From: Bradyrhizobium sp. B124
Lineage (GTDB): Bacteria > Pseudomonadota > Alphaproteobacteria > Rhizobiales > Xanthobacteraceae
Length of the DNA: 64,000 bases
Assembly (NCBI RefSeq): GCF_038967635.1
Contig: NZ_CP152413.1
Span: 6,018,001 to 6,082,000 of the forward strand
Direction: 5' to 3'
Positions 36,052-46,198 of the stretch are shown here, in pieces. The translations under genes were made by a program, and so were the position numbers. The notes beneath the pieces are model-generated. The model saw only the letters and a program-made list of their open reading frames with translations, made no database searches and was not told the origin of the DNA. The stretch's first letter is position 1. Every line of letters begins with the position of its first letter.

Positions 36052-36337
36052 CGCGCCCACTCCGCAATTGTCGCCGAAACCTCAACGAAGCACTCACTAT
36101 GTCCCTCGCGAGCCCGTTTCGATGTCGATCGACCACAACCCTGGATAAGGTCTCGTACATTTCTGCCGGGCATTGTCGCGGCGCCCGGCGCGGCCGATCC
36201 GCGCTGGTTCGAACCGATACGTTGCGGAAAAGACTAAAGGCTGCGGCATCTTCGTCATTTTCACTACGCCCACCCTTCTCTGCCACCCGAATTCGCAGAC
36301 CTGCCAGCGCCGTGCGCGCTAACCCAAGGAACCGGTC

Positions 36338-39300
36338 ATGATCAAGGAATTGATGACGTCCCGCCGCTTCGCGCCGCTGTTCTGGTCGCAGTTCTGCTCG
36401 GCGCTGAACGACAACGTGCTGAAGAACGCGCTGGTCATCATGCTGCTATATGGCATCGCCAACGAGCAGGGGCCGGCGCTGGTCCAGCTCGCGGGTGCGG
36501 TCTTCATCGCTCCGTTCTTCGTGCTGTCGGCGCTCGGCGGCGAGCTCGCCGACCGCTACATCAAGTCCGTCGTCGCGCGCCGGCTGAAGTTCTTCGAGAT
36601 CTTCGCCGCGGCCTTTGCGGCGGCCGGCTTCTTCACCCATTCGATCCCGCTGCTGTTCATCGCGCTGGCGCTGTTCGGCATCGTTGCCGCGCTGTTCGGC
36701 CCGGTGAAATATGCCGTGCTGCCCGACCAGCTGTCGGTTTCCGAGCTCGCGACCGGCAACGCGCTGGTCGAAGGCGCAACCTTCATGGCGATCCTGATCG
36801 GCACCATCGCGGGCGGCATGTTCGTCGCCGGCGCCAGCCACATGGGCTGGATCTGTGCCGCCGTGGTCGGTCTGTCGGTGCTGTCCTGGGGATTTGCGTC
36901 GCGCATTCCGGTGACGCAGCCCTCCGCGCCGGATCTGCCGATCACCAAGAATCCCTGGACCTCAACGGTGCGCCTGTTGAAGTCGCTCTATGCCGAACAA
37001 CGGCTGTGGGACGGCATGGTGATCGTGTCCTGGTTCTGGATGGTCGGCGCGATCGTGCTGTCGCTGCTGCCCGCGCTGATCAAGGAGGGCGTCGGCGGCA
37101 CTGAGGGCGTGGTCACGCTGTGCCTCGCCGTATTCGCGATCGGCATCGCCGCCGGCTCGCTGTTCGCCGCGCAATTGAGCCATGTTCGCCCGAATCTCGC
37201 GCTGGTGCCGATCGGCGCCATCGTGATGGGCGTGATCGGCCTCGACCTCGCCTGGGCTATCGCCACCACCTCGCTCGGCAGGGACGTCACCGCGGCCGCG
37301 TTCGCGTCCTCGTTCGGCGGCTTCCGCATGCTGGCCGACTTCTTCCTGTTCGCGTTCGGCGGCGGCCTGTTCGTGGTGCCGTCGTTTGCGGCCGTGCAGG
37401 CCTGGACCGCGCCGTCCGAGCGCGCCCGCATCATCGCTGCCGGCAATATCCTGCAGGCAGGCTTCATGGTTGCCGGCGCGGTGTCCGTCGGCGCGCTGCA
37501 AGCTGCCGGCCTGCCGATCGCCTGGATCTTCTTCGGCCTTGCGATCGCGAGCTTCGGCACCGTCTGGTTCGTGCTGAACAAGTGGGGCAAGGAAGGCGTG
37601 CGCGATTTCGGCGCGCTGCTGTTCCGTGCGCTGTTCCGGCTCGAGGTGCGCGGCATGGAGAATTTGCCTCCATCAGGCACGCGGATGCTGATCGCGCCCA
37701 ACCATGTCAGCCTGGTCGACGGCCCGCTGCTGCACGCCATGCTGCCGATCGACGCGAGCTTCGCCGTCGACACTGGCATCGCCAAGGCGTGGTGGGCCAA
37801 GCCGTTCCTGAAGATGATCAAGCACTACACGATGGACCCGTCCAAGCCGCTGGCCGCGCGCGACCTGATCAAGCTGGTGGCCGCCGGCGAGCCGGTCGTG
37901 ATCTTCCCGGAAGGGCGCATCACGGTCTCCGGTTCGTTGATGAAGGTCTATGACGGCACCGCGATGATCGCCGACAAGGCCGATGCGGTCGTCGTTCCGG
38001 TCCGCATCGAGGGCGCCCAGCGTTCGCATCTCAGCTATCTCAAGAATGGCGAGATCAAGCGCTCCTGGTTCCCCAAGGTGACGATCTCGATCCTGCCGCC
38101 GGTGAAGCTGCCGATCGACCAGTCGCTGAAGGGCAAGGCGCGCCGCAATGCCGCCGGCGCCGCGCTGCAGGACGTCATGATCAACGCCATGGTCCAGAAC
38201 GCGATGCTCGACCAGACGCTGTTCGAGGGCCTCGGTCATGCCTGTCGCGACCGCGACACCGGCAAGCCGATCATTGAGGACGCGCTCGGCACCAAGCTGA
38301 CCTATCGCAAACTGATCCTCGGCGCGCAGGTGTTGAGCCGCAAGCTCGAGCAGGGCACCACGGTCGGCGAGAATGTCGGCGTGCTGCTGCCGAACTCGGC
38401 CGGCGTTGCCGTCGTCTTCATGGCGCTGCAGACCATCGGCCGCGTGCCGGCGATGCTCAACTTCTCGGCCGGTCCGGTCAACGTGCTGGCCGCGATGAAG
38501 GCGGCGCAGGTGAAGACCGTGCTGACCTCGCAGGCTTTCATCGAGAAGGGCAAGCTCGACAAGCTGATCACGGCGATGGCGGGCCAGGCGCGCGTCGTCT
38601 ATCTCGAGGACGTCAGGGCCGACGTCGGCCTCGCCGACAAGATCGCAGGCTTCCGCGCCGGCATCGCTCCGCGCGTCGCCCGCCAGGCCAACGATCCGGC
38701 GGTCATCCTGTTCACCTCGGGTTCGGAAGGCACGCCGAAGGGCGTCGTGCTGTCCCACCGCAACATCCTTGCCAACGCGGCGCAGGCGCTGGCGCGGGTC
38801 GATGCCAATGCCAACGACAAGGTGTTCAACGTCCTGCCGGTGTTCCATTCGTTCGGTTTGACCGGCGGCATGATGATGCCGCTGCTCGGCGGCATCCCGA
38901 TCTTCATGTATCCGTCGCCGCTGCACTACCGGATCGTGCCCGAGCTGATCTACCAGACCGGCGCGACCATCCTGTTCGGCACCGACACCTTCCTCACCGG
39001 CTACGCCCGCTCCGCGCATGCCTATGATTTCCGCACGCTGCGGCTCGTCATTGCTGGCGCCGAAGCGGTGAAGGAGCGCACCAGACAGATCTACATGGAA
39101 CGCTACGGCATCCGCATCCTCGAGGGCTATGGCGTCACCGAGACCGCGCCGGTGCTCGCAATGAACACCCCGATGGCGAACCGCCAGGGCACCGTCGGCC
39201 GCATTTCGCCGCTGATGGAATACCGCCTCGATCCGGTCCCCGGCATCGAGGAAGGCGGCCGCCTGTCGGTGAAGGGCCCGAACGTGATGCTCGGCTACCT

Positions 39301-39790
39301 CCGCGCCGAAAATCCAGGCGTGCTCGAGCCGCTGCCCGAGGGCTGGCACGACACCGGCGACATCGTCACGGTCGACGCTCAGAGCTTCATCGCGATCAAG
39401 GGCCGCGCCAAGCGCTTTGCCAAGATCGCCGGCGAGATGGTCTCGCTCTCCGCGGTGGAGACGATGGCATCGGCGCTGTGGCCGCAGGCGATGTCGGTTG
39501 CGGTCTCGATCCCCGACGCGCGCAAGGGCGAACGCATCGTGCTGCTCACCACCGAGAGGAATGCCGATCGCGCCGCGATGCAGCGCCAGGCCAAGAGCGT
39601 CGGCGCCTCCGAGCTCGCGGTACCCGCCGACATCCGCGTGGTCGACAAGGTGCCGCTGCTCGGCACCGGCAAGACCGACTATGTCGGTGCTACTGCGCTT
39701 GCGAAGGAACTCGCCGCGGCGCCTGCGGTGCAGGCGGAGCCCGCCGCCGACGAGGCCGAGCCGGACTCGCTGCGGCAACACGTTGCATGA
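36338..39790 (+). CDS. Three-domain acyltransferase / acyl-ACP synthetase (Aas-like) with MFS domain
   Basis: 1150 residues. Domain 1 (about 1-420) is an MFS/LplT-like lysophospholipid transporter (FWSQFCSALNDNVLKNALV). Domain 2 (about 430-620) is a PlsC-type acyltransferase with NHVSLVD near 454 and FPEGR near 522. Domain 3 (about 650-1110) is an AMP-forming acyl-ACP/CoA synthetase with LFTSGSEGTPKG near 790, EGYGVTETAP near 928 and a later DTGDIV. Together they would import lysophosphatidylethanolamine and re-acylate it with an activated fatty acid. The start has AAGGA upstream. The tail is Ala/Glu-rich. Confidence 0.93.
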   Translation: MIKELMTSRRFAPLFWSQFCSALNDNVLKNALVIMLLYGIANEQGPALVQLAGAVFIAPFFVLSALGGELADRYIKSVVARRLKFFEIFAAAFAAAGFFTHSIPLLFIALALFGIVAALFGPVKYAVLPDQLSVSELATGNALVEGATFMAILIGTIAGGMFVAGASHMGWICAAVVGLSVLSWGFASRIPVTQPSAPDLPITKNPWTSTVRLLKSLYAEQRLWDGMVIVSWFWMVGAIVLSLLPALIKEGVGGTEGVVTLCLAVFAIGIAAGSLFAAQLSHVRPNLALVPIGAIVMGVIGLDLAWAIATTSLGRDVTAAAFASSFGGFRMLADFFLFAFGGGLFVVPSFAAVQAWTAPSERARIIAAGNILQAGFMVAGAVSVGALQAAGLPIAWIFFGLAIASFGTVWFVLNKWGKEGVRDFGALLFRALFRLEVRGMENLPPSGTRMLIAPNHVSLVDGPLLHAMLPIDASFAVDTGIAKAWWAKPFLKMIKHYTMDPSKPLAARDLIKLVAAGEPVVIFPEGRITVSGSLMKVYDGTAMIADKADAVVVPVRIEGAQRSHLSYLKNGEIKRSWFPKVTISILPPVKLPIDQSLKGKARRNAAGAALQDVMINAMVQNAMLDQTLFEGLGHACRDRDTGKPIIEDALGTKLTYRKLILGAQVLSRKLEQGTTVGENVGVLLPNSAGVAVVFMALQTIGRVPAMLNFSAGPVNVLAAMKAAQVKTVLTSQAFIEKGKLDKLITAMAGQARVVYLEDVRADVGLADKIAGFRAGIAPRVARQANDPAVILFTSGSEGTPKGVVLSHRNILANAAQALARVDANANDKVFNVLPVFHSFGLTGGMMMPLLGGIPIFMYPSPLHYRIVPELIYQTGATILFGTDTFLTGYARSAHAYDFRTLRLVIAGAEAVKERTRQIYMERYGIRILEGYGVTETAPVLAMNTPMANRQGTVGRISPLMEYRLDPVPGIEEGGRLSVKGPNVMLGYLRAENPGVLEPLPEGWHDTGDIVTVDAQSFIAIKGRAKRFAKIAGEMVSLSAVETMASALWPQAMSVAVSIPDARKGERIVLLTTERNADRAAMQRQAKSVGASELAVPADIRVVDKVPLLGTGKTDYVGATALAKELAAAPAVQAEPAADEAEPDSLRQHVA

Positions 39791-39865
39791 GTCTTGGCAT
39801 GATGGTTGTGCTTTTCGGGAGCATGTTGTCAGATAGTCGGCAACTGCTCCTGAGAAAGCACGATC

Positions 39866-41641
39866 ATGCTGGACAAACTGAACCCGGCTACAGAGGATGC
39901 GCCTGAACTGTTAGCCGAGCGATGGATCGGCGCGCTGGATGTGGCGCTCGCCAGCCGCTCCCTTGATGCTCTCTCCGCGCTGTTCGCGCCCGACAGCCAC
40001 TGGCGCAACATCTTCGGCATCTCCTGGCATTTTGCGACCTTCAGCGGGCAACAGCGCGTCGTTGCCGAGTTGCTCGCACGTGCTGCCGCCGTGAACGCGC
40101 GCGCATTTCGTCTCGACGATCGTGCCTTGATACCGCGGCGGGCCGTGGTGGCCGGATGCGAGGTGATCGAGGCGGTCTTTACCTTCGATACGTCGAATGG
40201 CCCTGGCACCGGCGCGGTCCGCTTGTTGCGCGGCGCGGACGGAAATTCCGCGGCGTGGACGTTCTCCACGATGCCTGACTTCGACCGCATCTGCGACGCG
40301 CGCGCTACGCACACCGCCGAACAATCCCACGCGCGCGATTTCGCCGCACCCGATTGGCTGGAGCAGCGGCAGGCCTCGCGCGCCTATGCCGACCGCGAGC
40401 CCGATGTGCTGATCGTCGGTGGCGGCCATGCCGGCATCGCGGCCGCCGTCGAGTGCAAGCGGATCGGGCTCGATGCCCTGATCGTCGATCGCCAGCAGCG
40501 CATCGGCGACAATTGGCGGCTGCGCTATCGCGGCCTCAAGCTGCACAACAAGACGCCGGTCAATCTGTTTCGTTATCTGCCGTTCCCGCAGACCTTTCCG
40601 GACTACATCCCGAAGGACAAGATCGCGAACTGGCTGGAAAGCTATGTCGACATCATGGAGGTCGACTTCTGGACCGAGACCTCGTTCGAAGGCGCGCGCT
40701 ACGATGAGATGACGCAACGCTGGACGGTGACGCTGCAACGGCCTAACGGCCCGCGTACGCTGCATCCGAAGCACATCGTGCTTGCGACCAGTGTCAGCGG
40801 CACGCCGAATATCCCCGCGATCCCAGGCATCGAGCGCTTCGAGGGCCGGGTGCTGCATTCCAGCGCGTTCGTGGCAGGACGCGAATGGGCCGGGCGCTCG
40901 GTCGTCGTGTTCGGCACCGGCACCAGCGCGCATGACATCTGCCAGGAGCTGCATGCCGCCGGCGCCGACGTCACGATGATTCAGCGCAGTCCGACCCTGG
41001 TGGTCAATGTCGAGCCGGCGCAGCTCTACGACAAGACCTATCTCGGCGACGGCCCGCCGATCGAGGTGCGCGACATCCTCAATTCCGGCGTGCCGCTGCC
41101 GGTCATGAAGATCGCGCACCGGATCATCACCGACGAGGTCAAGCGGCTCGATGCGCCGTTGCTGTCGCGGCTGGAGCGCGCCGGCTTCCGGCTCGAATTC
41201 GGCGAGGACGGCACCGGCTGGCCGCTGAAGTTCCGCTCCCGCGGCGGCGGCTATTATTTCAATGTCGGCTGCTCCGAGCTGATCGCCGACGGCAAGGTCC
41301 GCCTGATCCAGGCCGCCGACATTGCTGATATCACCGCTGATGGCCTCGCGCTGAAGGACGGCACGTCGCTCGCCGCCGAGCTGTTCGTGCTCGCCACCGG
41401 CTACAAGGGCCCTGACCATCTGGTAGGCAGGCTGTTCGGCGAGGATGTCGCCCGGCGCGTCGGCCGTGTCTGGGGCTTCGACGATGCGACGCAGGAGCTG
41501 CGCAACATGTGGAGGCGCACGGGCCAGCCCGGCCTCTGGTTCACCGGCGGGGCGTTCTCGCAGGCCCGTATCTATAGCCGCTTCATCGCGTTGCAAATCG
41601 CCGCGATCGAGGCCGGCAGCCTTTCCAAGCATCTGACCTGA
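39866..41641 (+). CDS. Flavin-containing monooxygenase with N-terminal NTF2-like domain
   Basis: 591 residues. Residues about 15-150 form an NTF2/SnoaL-like domain (LDALSALFAPDSHWRNIFG). The FMO body follows: FAD-binding VGGGHAGIAAAVE near 185-198, the class B motif F-x-G-x3-H-x3-F (FEGRVLHSSAF) and NADP-binding FGTGTSAHDI. The final aromatic is F, as in N/S-oxidising FMOs, not the W of Baeyer-Villiger enzymes. An esterase gene follows after 44 bases, so a two-step oxidation and hydrolysis is possible. Confidence 0.9.
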   Translation: MLDKLNPATEDAPELLAERWIGALDVALASRSLDALSALFAPDSHWRNIFGISWHFATFSGQQRVVAELLARAAAVNARAFRLDDRALIPRRAVVAGCEVIEAVFTFDTSNGPGTGAVRLLRGADGNSAAWTFSTMPDFDRICDARATHTAEQSHARDFAAPDWLEQRQASRAYADREPDVLIVGGGHAGIAAAVECKRIGLDALIVDRQQRIGDNWRLRYRGLKLHNKTPVNLFRYLPFPQTFPDYIPKDKIANWLESYVDIMEVDFWTETSFEGARYDEMTQRWTVTLQRPNGPRTLHPKHIVLATSVSGTPNIPAIPGIERFEGRVLHSSAFVAGREWAGRSVVVFGTGTSAHDICQELHAAGADVTMIQRSPTLVVNVEPAQLYDKTYLGDGPPIEVRDILNSGVPLPVMKIAHRIITDEVKRLDAPLLSRLERAGFRLEFGEDGTGWPLKFRSRGGGYYFNVGCSELIADGKVRLIQAADIADITADGLALKDGTSLAAELFVLATGYKGPDHLVGRLFGEDVARRVGRVWGFDDATQELRNMWRRTGQPGLWFTGGAFSQARIYSRFIALQIAAIEAGSLSKHLT

Positions 41642-41685
41642 ACTGCAAGCACCTGTCCTGTAAGCGCTGACTTAGAAGGATTCCC

Positions 41686-42648
41686 ATGCCGCTTCCGCTC
41701 GATCCCGTCATTGAGACGATCATTCCGCTGCTGCCGCTGCGCGAGCCCGCAACCATGACGCCGCAGAGCTGCCGCGATTCGCTGCGGGCGCTGGCCGAGG
41801 CGCGCAAGGAGGTGCCGCCGCCGCCGGTCGATGTGGCTGATGATATCGCGGTCGCCGGCGCTGCGGGCAAGCTCGCGGCGCGGCTCTACCGCAACGGCCG
41901 TGGCACGGCGCCGACCGTGATCTTCTTCCACGGCGGCGGCTGGGTCGCCGGCGATCTCGAGACCCATGACCGCCAGGCCCGCAACCTCGTGATCGAGACC
42001 GGCGCTGTCGTGATCTCGGTCGATTACCGCCGCCCGCCGGAGACGCATTTTCCCGGCGCCTTCGAGGATGCATTCACTGCTGTCCGCGACGTCGTCGCGC
42101 GCCTCAGTGAATTCGGCGGTGATCCTTCGCGTATCGGCGTCGCCGGCGATTCCGCGGGCGGCAATCTCGCCGCCACCACGGCGCTCGCCTGCCGCGACGC
42201 CGGCATCAGGCTGGCCGGGCAATTGCTGGTCTATCCCGTCACCGACGTGGTCGGCAGTTTTGCCGATCCCGCGCAGAACGCGAAATTTCCGTCGCGCGCC
42301 GAGAATGCCGAGGGCTACTTCCTGACGCGTGCGACGATGCAGTGGTTCGCGGGGCATTATCTCGCAGATCCCGCGCAGGGCTCTGACTGGCGCGTCTCGC
42401 CGCTGCGCGCGAAGTCTCTCGCCGGTGTCGCGCCGGCTGTCGTCACCACGGCCTGGTTCGACCCGCTGCGCGACGAGGGCCACGCCTATGCCAAGGCGTT
42501 GCAGGCGGCCGGTGTGCAGGTCGCGTATCACTCCGGCGAGGGCCTCATTCACGGCTACTTTGGTCTCGGCGATGCCTCGGAGGCGGCGCGCGCCGAGGCA
42601 CAGCGGGCGCGGGCGGATTTTCGGGTGTTGCTGGAGCGCGGAGTGTAG
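41686..42648 (+). CDS. Alpha/beta hydrolase, hormone-sensitive lipase-type esterase
   Basis: 320 residues. Oxyanion-hole motif HGGG at 82-85 (IFFHGGGWVAGD), nucleophile Ser156 in GDSAGGN, catalytic Asp in WFDPLRDEG and His in LIHGYF. Family IV esterases of this size cleave short acyl esters or lactones in the cytoplasm. Same strand as the flavin monooxygenase, probably one operon. Confidence 0.93.
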   Translation: MPLPLDPVIETIIPLLPLREPATMTPQSCRDSLRALAEARKEVPPPPVDVADDIAVAGAAGKLAARLYRNGRGTAPTVIFFHGGGWVAGDLETHDRQARNLVIETGAVVISVDYRRPPETHFPGAFEDAFTAVRDVVARLSEFGGDPSRIGVAGDSAGGNLAATTALACRDAGIRLAGQLLVYPVTDVVGSFADPAQNAKFPSRAENAEGYFLTRATMQWFAGHYLADPAQGSDWRVSPLRAKSLAGVAPAVVTTAWFDPLRDEGHAYAKALQAAGVQVAYHSGEGLIHGYFGLGDASEAARAEAQRARADFRVLLERGV

Positions 42649-42694
42649 CCTCCTCGTCGTCCCGGTGGTTGTTAACGAGGGAGTCCAACCTCCG

Positions 42695-42835
42695 CGTCGT
42701 CCCGGCGAAGGCCGGGACCCATTACCCCGAATGTCGATGGTGTACGATGCTGGGGCCACAGCCTGCTCCAACAACGGGCTGCGGTGGTTATGGGTCCCGG
42801 CCCCGTGCGCAATTGCGTACTCGGCCGGGACGACG
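42695..42835. repeat. Dispersed inverted repeat, family A copy 3
   Basis: Arms GTCGTCCCGGCGAAGGCCGG and the CCGGCCGGGACGAC-type right end, with GGGACCCATTACC and GGTTATGGGTCCC inside and a shared GGGGCCACAGC(C/G)GCTxCAACAAC centre recalling 8265-8285. It fills the convergent gap between the esterase gene and the binding-protein gene; no gene is present there. Confidence 0.8.
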
Positions 42836-42866
42836 ATGTGGATAGTTCAGCCTTCAATCACATCCC

Positions 42867-44072
42867 TCAATCATTCCCGATGGTGTCGCCGAACAGCTGC
42901 CAGGTCTCGCCGTTGAACTTCTGCAGCCGCATCGCCTCGACCGGGAAGTAGTCGGTCGGCGAGGTCTTCACCCTGATGCCGGGCAGGAACATCGGCAGCG
43001 CGATGTCGAGGTTGGCGGCCTGCTTCATGATATTCTCGTGGGTGAGGTCGTCGCCGCATTGCTTCAGCACCTGCACCGTCGCCTCCGCCACCACGTAGCC
43101 GTAGACGATCAGCTGGTCCTGCAGATTGCCGTCCGGGAAGTACTTCTTCATGAAGTCCTGCCAGGCGATCACGTCCGGATCCGTCTTCCATTGCGGATCG
43201 TTCGGATCCTTCAGCGAGTAGGACGAGATGATGTCCTTCGAGTATTCGAAGCCGGCCGGCTTCAGCACCGAGGACACCGAGGTCGAGGTCGCCGCGAGGA
43301 AGAACATGTCGGGCTTCCAGCCGATCTCGCCGATCTTCTTGATCGCCTGCGCCGCCTGCTTGGGGATCGCGTGCATGAACAGCACGTTGGCGCCGGAGGC
43401 TTTCAGCTTCACGATCTGGCTGTCGACCGTCGGGTCGGTCGATTCATAGGTCGTCTCCGCCACCACCATCCTGGCGGTGTTTTCCGGCCCCAACCCCTTC
43501 TTGAAGCCGTTGCCGTAATCCTTGCCGGCGTCGTCGTTCTGGTAGAACAGCGCGATCTTGGCGTCCGGCTTGTTGGTCAGCACATATTTGGCGTAGACCG
43601 CGGTCTCGGCCTGGTACGACGGCTGGAAGCCGATCGACCACGGATAATGCTGATAGTCGCCCCACAGCGTGGCGCCGGCGCCGACGAACAGCTGCGGCAC
43701 TTTCTTGTCGTTGAGATATTTGCGCACGGCAAGGCCGGTCGGCGTGCCCAGCGGATTGAGGATCGCGGCGACCTCCTCCTGCTCCACCAGCTTGCGGGTC
43801 TGCTCCACCGTCTTCGGCGGCGAGTAGCCGTCGTCGAGGGTGTTCAGATTGATCTTGCGCCCGTTCACGCCGCCCTGGTCGTTGATCATCTTGAAGTAGG
43901 CGGCCTGCACCTTCGCAATCACGCTGTAGGCCGACGCCGCGCCCGAGAACGGCGAGGTCTGTCCGAGCTTGATCTCGGTGTCGCTGGTACCAGCGCCATA
44001 TTTCTTCTCGGCGGCGTGCGCCTGTGTCGCGAGCGCAAGCGCGAGTGCTGCCGTGATGGCCTTCCAGATCAT
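42867..44072 (-). CDS. Branched-chain amino acid-type ABC substrate-binding protein
   Basis: 401 residues from the ATG at 44072, which has GGGAGG upstream. Sec signal peptide MIWKAITAALALALATQAHA, then EIKLGQTSPFSGAASAYS and AYFKMINDQGGVNGRKI, the classic LivK/LivJ-like opening. It would bind amino acids, aromatic acids or similar ligands in the periplasm. No permease or ATPase genes are adjacent, so it is an orphan binding protein, common in this order. The upstream frame to 44207 lacks similarity. Confidence 0.9.
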   Translation of the reverse strand: MIWKAITAALALALATQAHAAEKKYGAGTSDTEIKLGQTSPFSGAASAYSVIAKVQAAYFKMINDQGGVNGRKINLNTLDDGYSPPKTVEQTRKLVEQEEVAAILNPLGTPTGLAVRKYLNDKKVPQLFVGAGATLWGDYQHYPWSIGFQPSYQAETAVYAKYVLTNKPDAKIALFYQNDDAGKDYGNGFKKGLGPENTARMVVAETTYESTDPTVDSQIVKLKASGANVLFMHAIPKQAAQAIKKIGEIGWKPDMFFLAATSTSVSSVLKPAGFEYSKDIISSYSLKDPNDPQWKTDPDVIAWQDFMKKYFPDGNLQDQLIVYGYVVAEATVQVLKQCGDDLTHENIMKQAANLDIALPMFLPGIRVKTSPTDYFPVEAMRLQKFNGETWQLFGDTIGND

Positions 44073-44250
44073 CGTGAGCCTCCCTGTGGCGTTCTTATTG
44101 TTCGCGAGGGAGAGCTTACGCAGGTCGAGGGAGGCAGGCTTGCGACGAGACGCCGGGGCAGGGATGCGAAAATGCGGCGGGTGTAATGCCGAGGTTGGCG
44201 AACTCAACGAGTGTGCGGTGGCCTGCCGCGATGTGGAATGATTCTCAAAA

Positions 44251-44447
44251 TCTCCCCGCGTGCGGGGCGTTTCTTAGCTCGCCCCGCTTGCGGGGAGAGG
44301 TCGGATGGCATGGAGCGTAGCGCAATGCGATCCGGGTGAGGGGGTACAGGTCTATCAGTGACCTATCGTGTGGAAAGAGTCCCTCACCCCAACCCTCTAA
44401 GAGCGAGCTTCGCTCGTCTCGGCCCCGCAAGAGCGGGGCGAGGGAGA
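44251..44447. repeat. Composite dispersed repeat, family F
   Basis: Contains CTCCCCGCGTGCGGGG, CGCCCCGCTTGCGGGGAG, GATCCGGGTGAGGGGGTACA, CCCTCACCCCAACCCTCT and CCCCGCAAGAGCGGGGCG: nested hairpins with inverted partner segments. No coding potential. Typical of intergenic repeats in this bacterial group. Confidence 0.65.
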
Positions 44448-44457
44448 ACTCTTGATC

Positions 44458-44685
44458 TCAGCGGTAGCGCACGCTGCCGGTGGTGACCGGATCGGTCGGC
44501 AGCACCGTGGCGCCGGCTCTACTGGCGGCGGCGGAGGTGATCATGCCGGGCTCGGCCGCGGCCTGCACATTGCGGGGCGGGTTGAATTCGAGGATGACGA
44601 GGACTGCCGTGGCCAGCACCGCCACGGCGGCGGTTGCGAGCGCAGGCACCAGTCTTCCGCGCGTATCGGCTGCGCGAACTTGCAT
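44458..44685 (-). CDS. Small single-pass membrane protein of unknown function
   Basis: 75 residues. AAGGAA lies 8 bases before the ATG at 44685. After a basic N-terminus comes one hydrophobic helix (LVPALATAAVAVLATAVLVI) and an Ala/Thr-rich, presumably periplasmic, tail. No family recognised. It is flanked by repeat DNA on both sides. Confidence 0.55.
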   Translation of the reverse strand: MQVRAADTRGRLVPALATAAVAVLATAVLVILEFNPPRNVQAAAEPGMITSAAASRAGATVLPTDPVTTGSVRYR

Positions 44686-45700
44686 TGACCAATTCCTTTA
44701 TTGGGGTCGTTCTTCGGACGTGATGTAAGAACGGCCAGGCTTCTTCCCAAGAGTGCGGCGCACATGCCTCACAATCAGTTGTGCCGGCCGTGATGTCCCT
44801 CACGGTGTTCGAGCCGCGCGGCGGTCGCCGCGTCGAATCGCATTCGTGTCGGACGGCTTGTTTGCACACCCTGAGTTGGAAGAGATCGTGGCGTTTTGCA
44901 TGTGCCTCATGCGCTCGTGATTGATCGCGTGAGGTTGTGATTAACGCCCGCCTTCGCCAAGGCTTCGGCGCGACAAGCCGCTGCGACGAGCCGTTTTTGC
45001 CGTGATTTAGAGGCATTCTGCGTTGTGCGAGGCGCGTGCGTTAAGGCTTTTTTCACGCGCTTTCGACGCATCACGCAGAGATTCGTGTGATGTGCGCGTG
45101 ATGGAAGCGATGACACCGCTGTCATTGGCAGCAGCTGTCAGCTGACTTGCCATAGCGCCGTCGTCATTGCGAGGCCTGTCGCGCCGTCTTGTCCGCCGAA
45201 GCCTTGGCGAAGGCGGAAGCTTTAGCGAAGGCGGAAAGCAATCCATCTCTCCGCGCGCGACACGATGGATGATTTTACTTCGCACGTCATTGCGCAAAGA
45301 AGAATCCACCTCGCCAGCGCGCAGCGCCTGCACGCGCGTCGGTCGGATCGATTCACCTGTCAGACAGCGGGAGAGGGCGTGCGCGCGTCATCTCGCGGCG
45401 CGATCGGCCCGAGCTTTGCGGCAGCTTGACCCTCGCTGATGAAGCAGAGGGCGCAGGGAACGCCGGGTGCCAGCACGCACCCATGGGTCCCGAGCAACAA
45501 AAAGCTCGGGAGGTAGGACCACAGGTACGGCCGGGCGATCCCGGCGTTCCCCGCGCGGATGGGTTACGGCTTATACGTGCTCTCCCCGGCGAGACCGGGC
45601 TTGTTTGCCACCGCTTCCGCAGAAGCGCTTTCGCGCCTTGCGGGAGGACACCAGCCACTGGGGCGTCAGGACCACACGCTTTCACCGTCCGCGATGAAGT
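44686..45700. other. Gene-poor repeat-derived stretch
   Basis: About 1 kb without a supportable gene. It contains a degenerate repeat (about 45165-45345) with tandem-like GCCTTGGCGAAGGCGGAAGC and TTTAGCGAAGGCGGAA segments and GCAATCCATCTCTCCGCGCG. From about 45405 follows GC-rich sequence whose translations (for example ETGLVCHRF) are the familiar spurious products of a dispersed element. Frames here lack ribosome sites and protein-like composition. Confidence 0.6.
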
Positions 45701-45838
45701 GCGCTCGTCTCGCGCGCCACTCGCGTCCACCGCATCCCGCACCCAACGTCCGTGACGATCGCGATACGCCCCTCTCAGAGGAGGCGGGACGCGCTGCTTG
45801 TAATGCTGAGTTGGGGCCTCAGGGAAGAGGAATATTTT
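45701..45838. repeat. Direct repeat, family G copy 1
   Basis: A 138-base segment from GCGCTCGTCTCGCGCG to GGAATATTTT, nearly the same as 46448-46583 (shared CACCCAACGTCCGTGACGAT, then CGCGATACGCCCCTCTCAGA and GCTGCTTGTAATGCTGAGTT). The two copies flank a 0.6-kb interval carrying one small gene. Confidence 0.85.
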
Positions 45839-46198
45839 CTTCGCGAGGTCTGGACAGGGTGTGTCGCTTTGAATTTGCTGACGAAATTCGCCTTCCGGCG
45901 CACCGTTGTCGCAGCCGTGGAACAAGCGCTGCGGCATCGACTTGATGCAGCGGGCTGGATTGCCGGCCTGCACGGCCCTGCAATTCCCCTGCCCCCAAAG
46001 CCAGGGCCGTGCACTTCCCCTGGGGTGCCAGCTCCCTTCAAGTGGTCGCGGTCGATTTCCTTCGCTGTGTTCACTAGTGCACCGTCCGGCCACGCCCCGC
46101 AGGCGTAGGCTCGGTCCATCACCGCGCGAATATCCGGCATGGCCGGTGACCGAGAACGCCAGTTGCGCTCCCGCCTTCGGATGGAATGGAGCAGCGTG

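Noticed and set aside
37673..39781. 702-codon minus-strand frame opposite the Aas-like gene
   Set aside because: Antisense shadow; the plus strand has three recognisable domains with catalytic motifs.
39911..41632. 573-codon minus-strand frame opposite the flavin monooxygenase
   Set aside because: Antisense shadow without protein-like pattern or ribosome site.
45007..45333. 108-codon minus-strand frame
   Set aside because: Arises from a degenerate intergenic repeat with AAGGCGGAAGC segments, not protein-like.
45426..45755. 109-codon plus-strand frame and overlapping frames in 45426-46100
   Set aside because: Translations are of a dispersed repeat type (ETGLVCHRF and similar) with no ribosome site; treated as repeat DNA.
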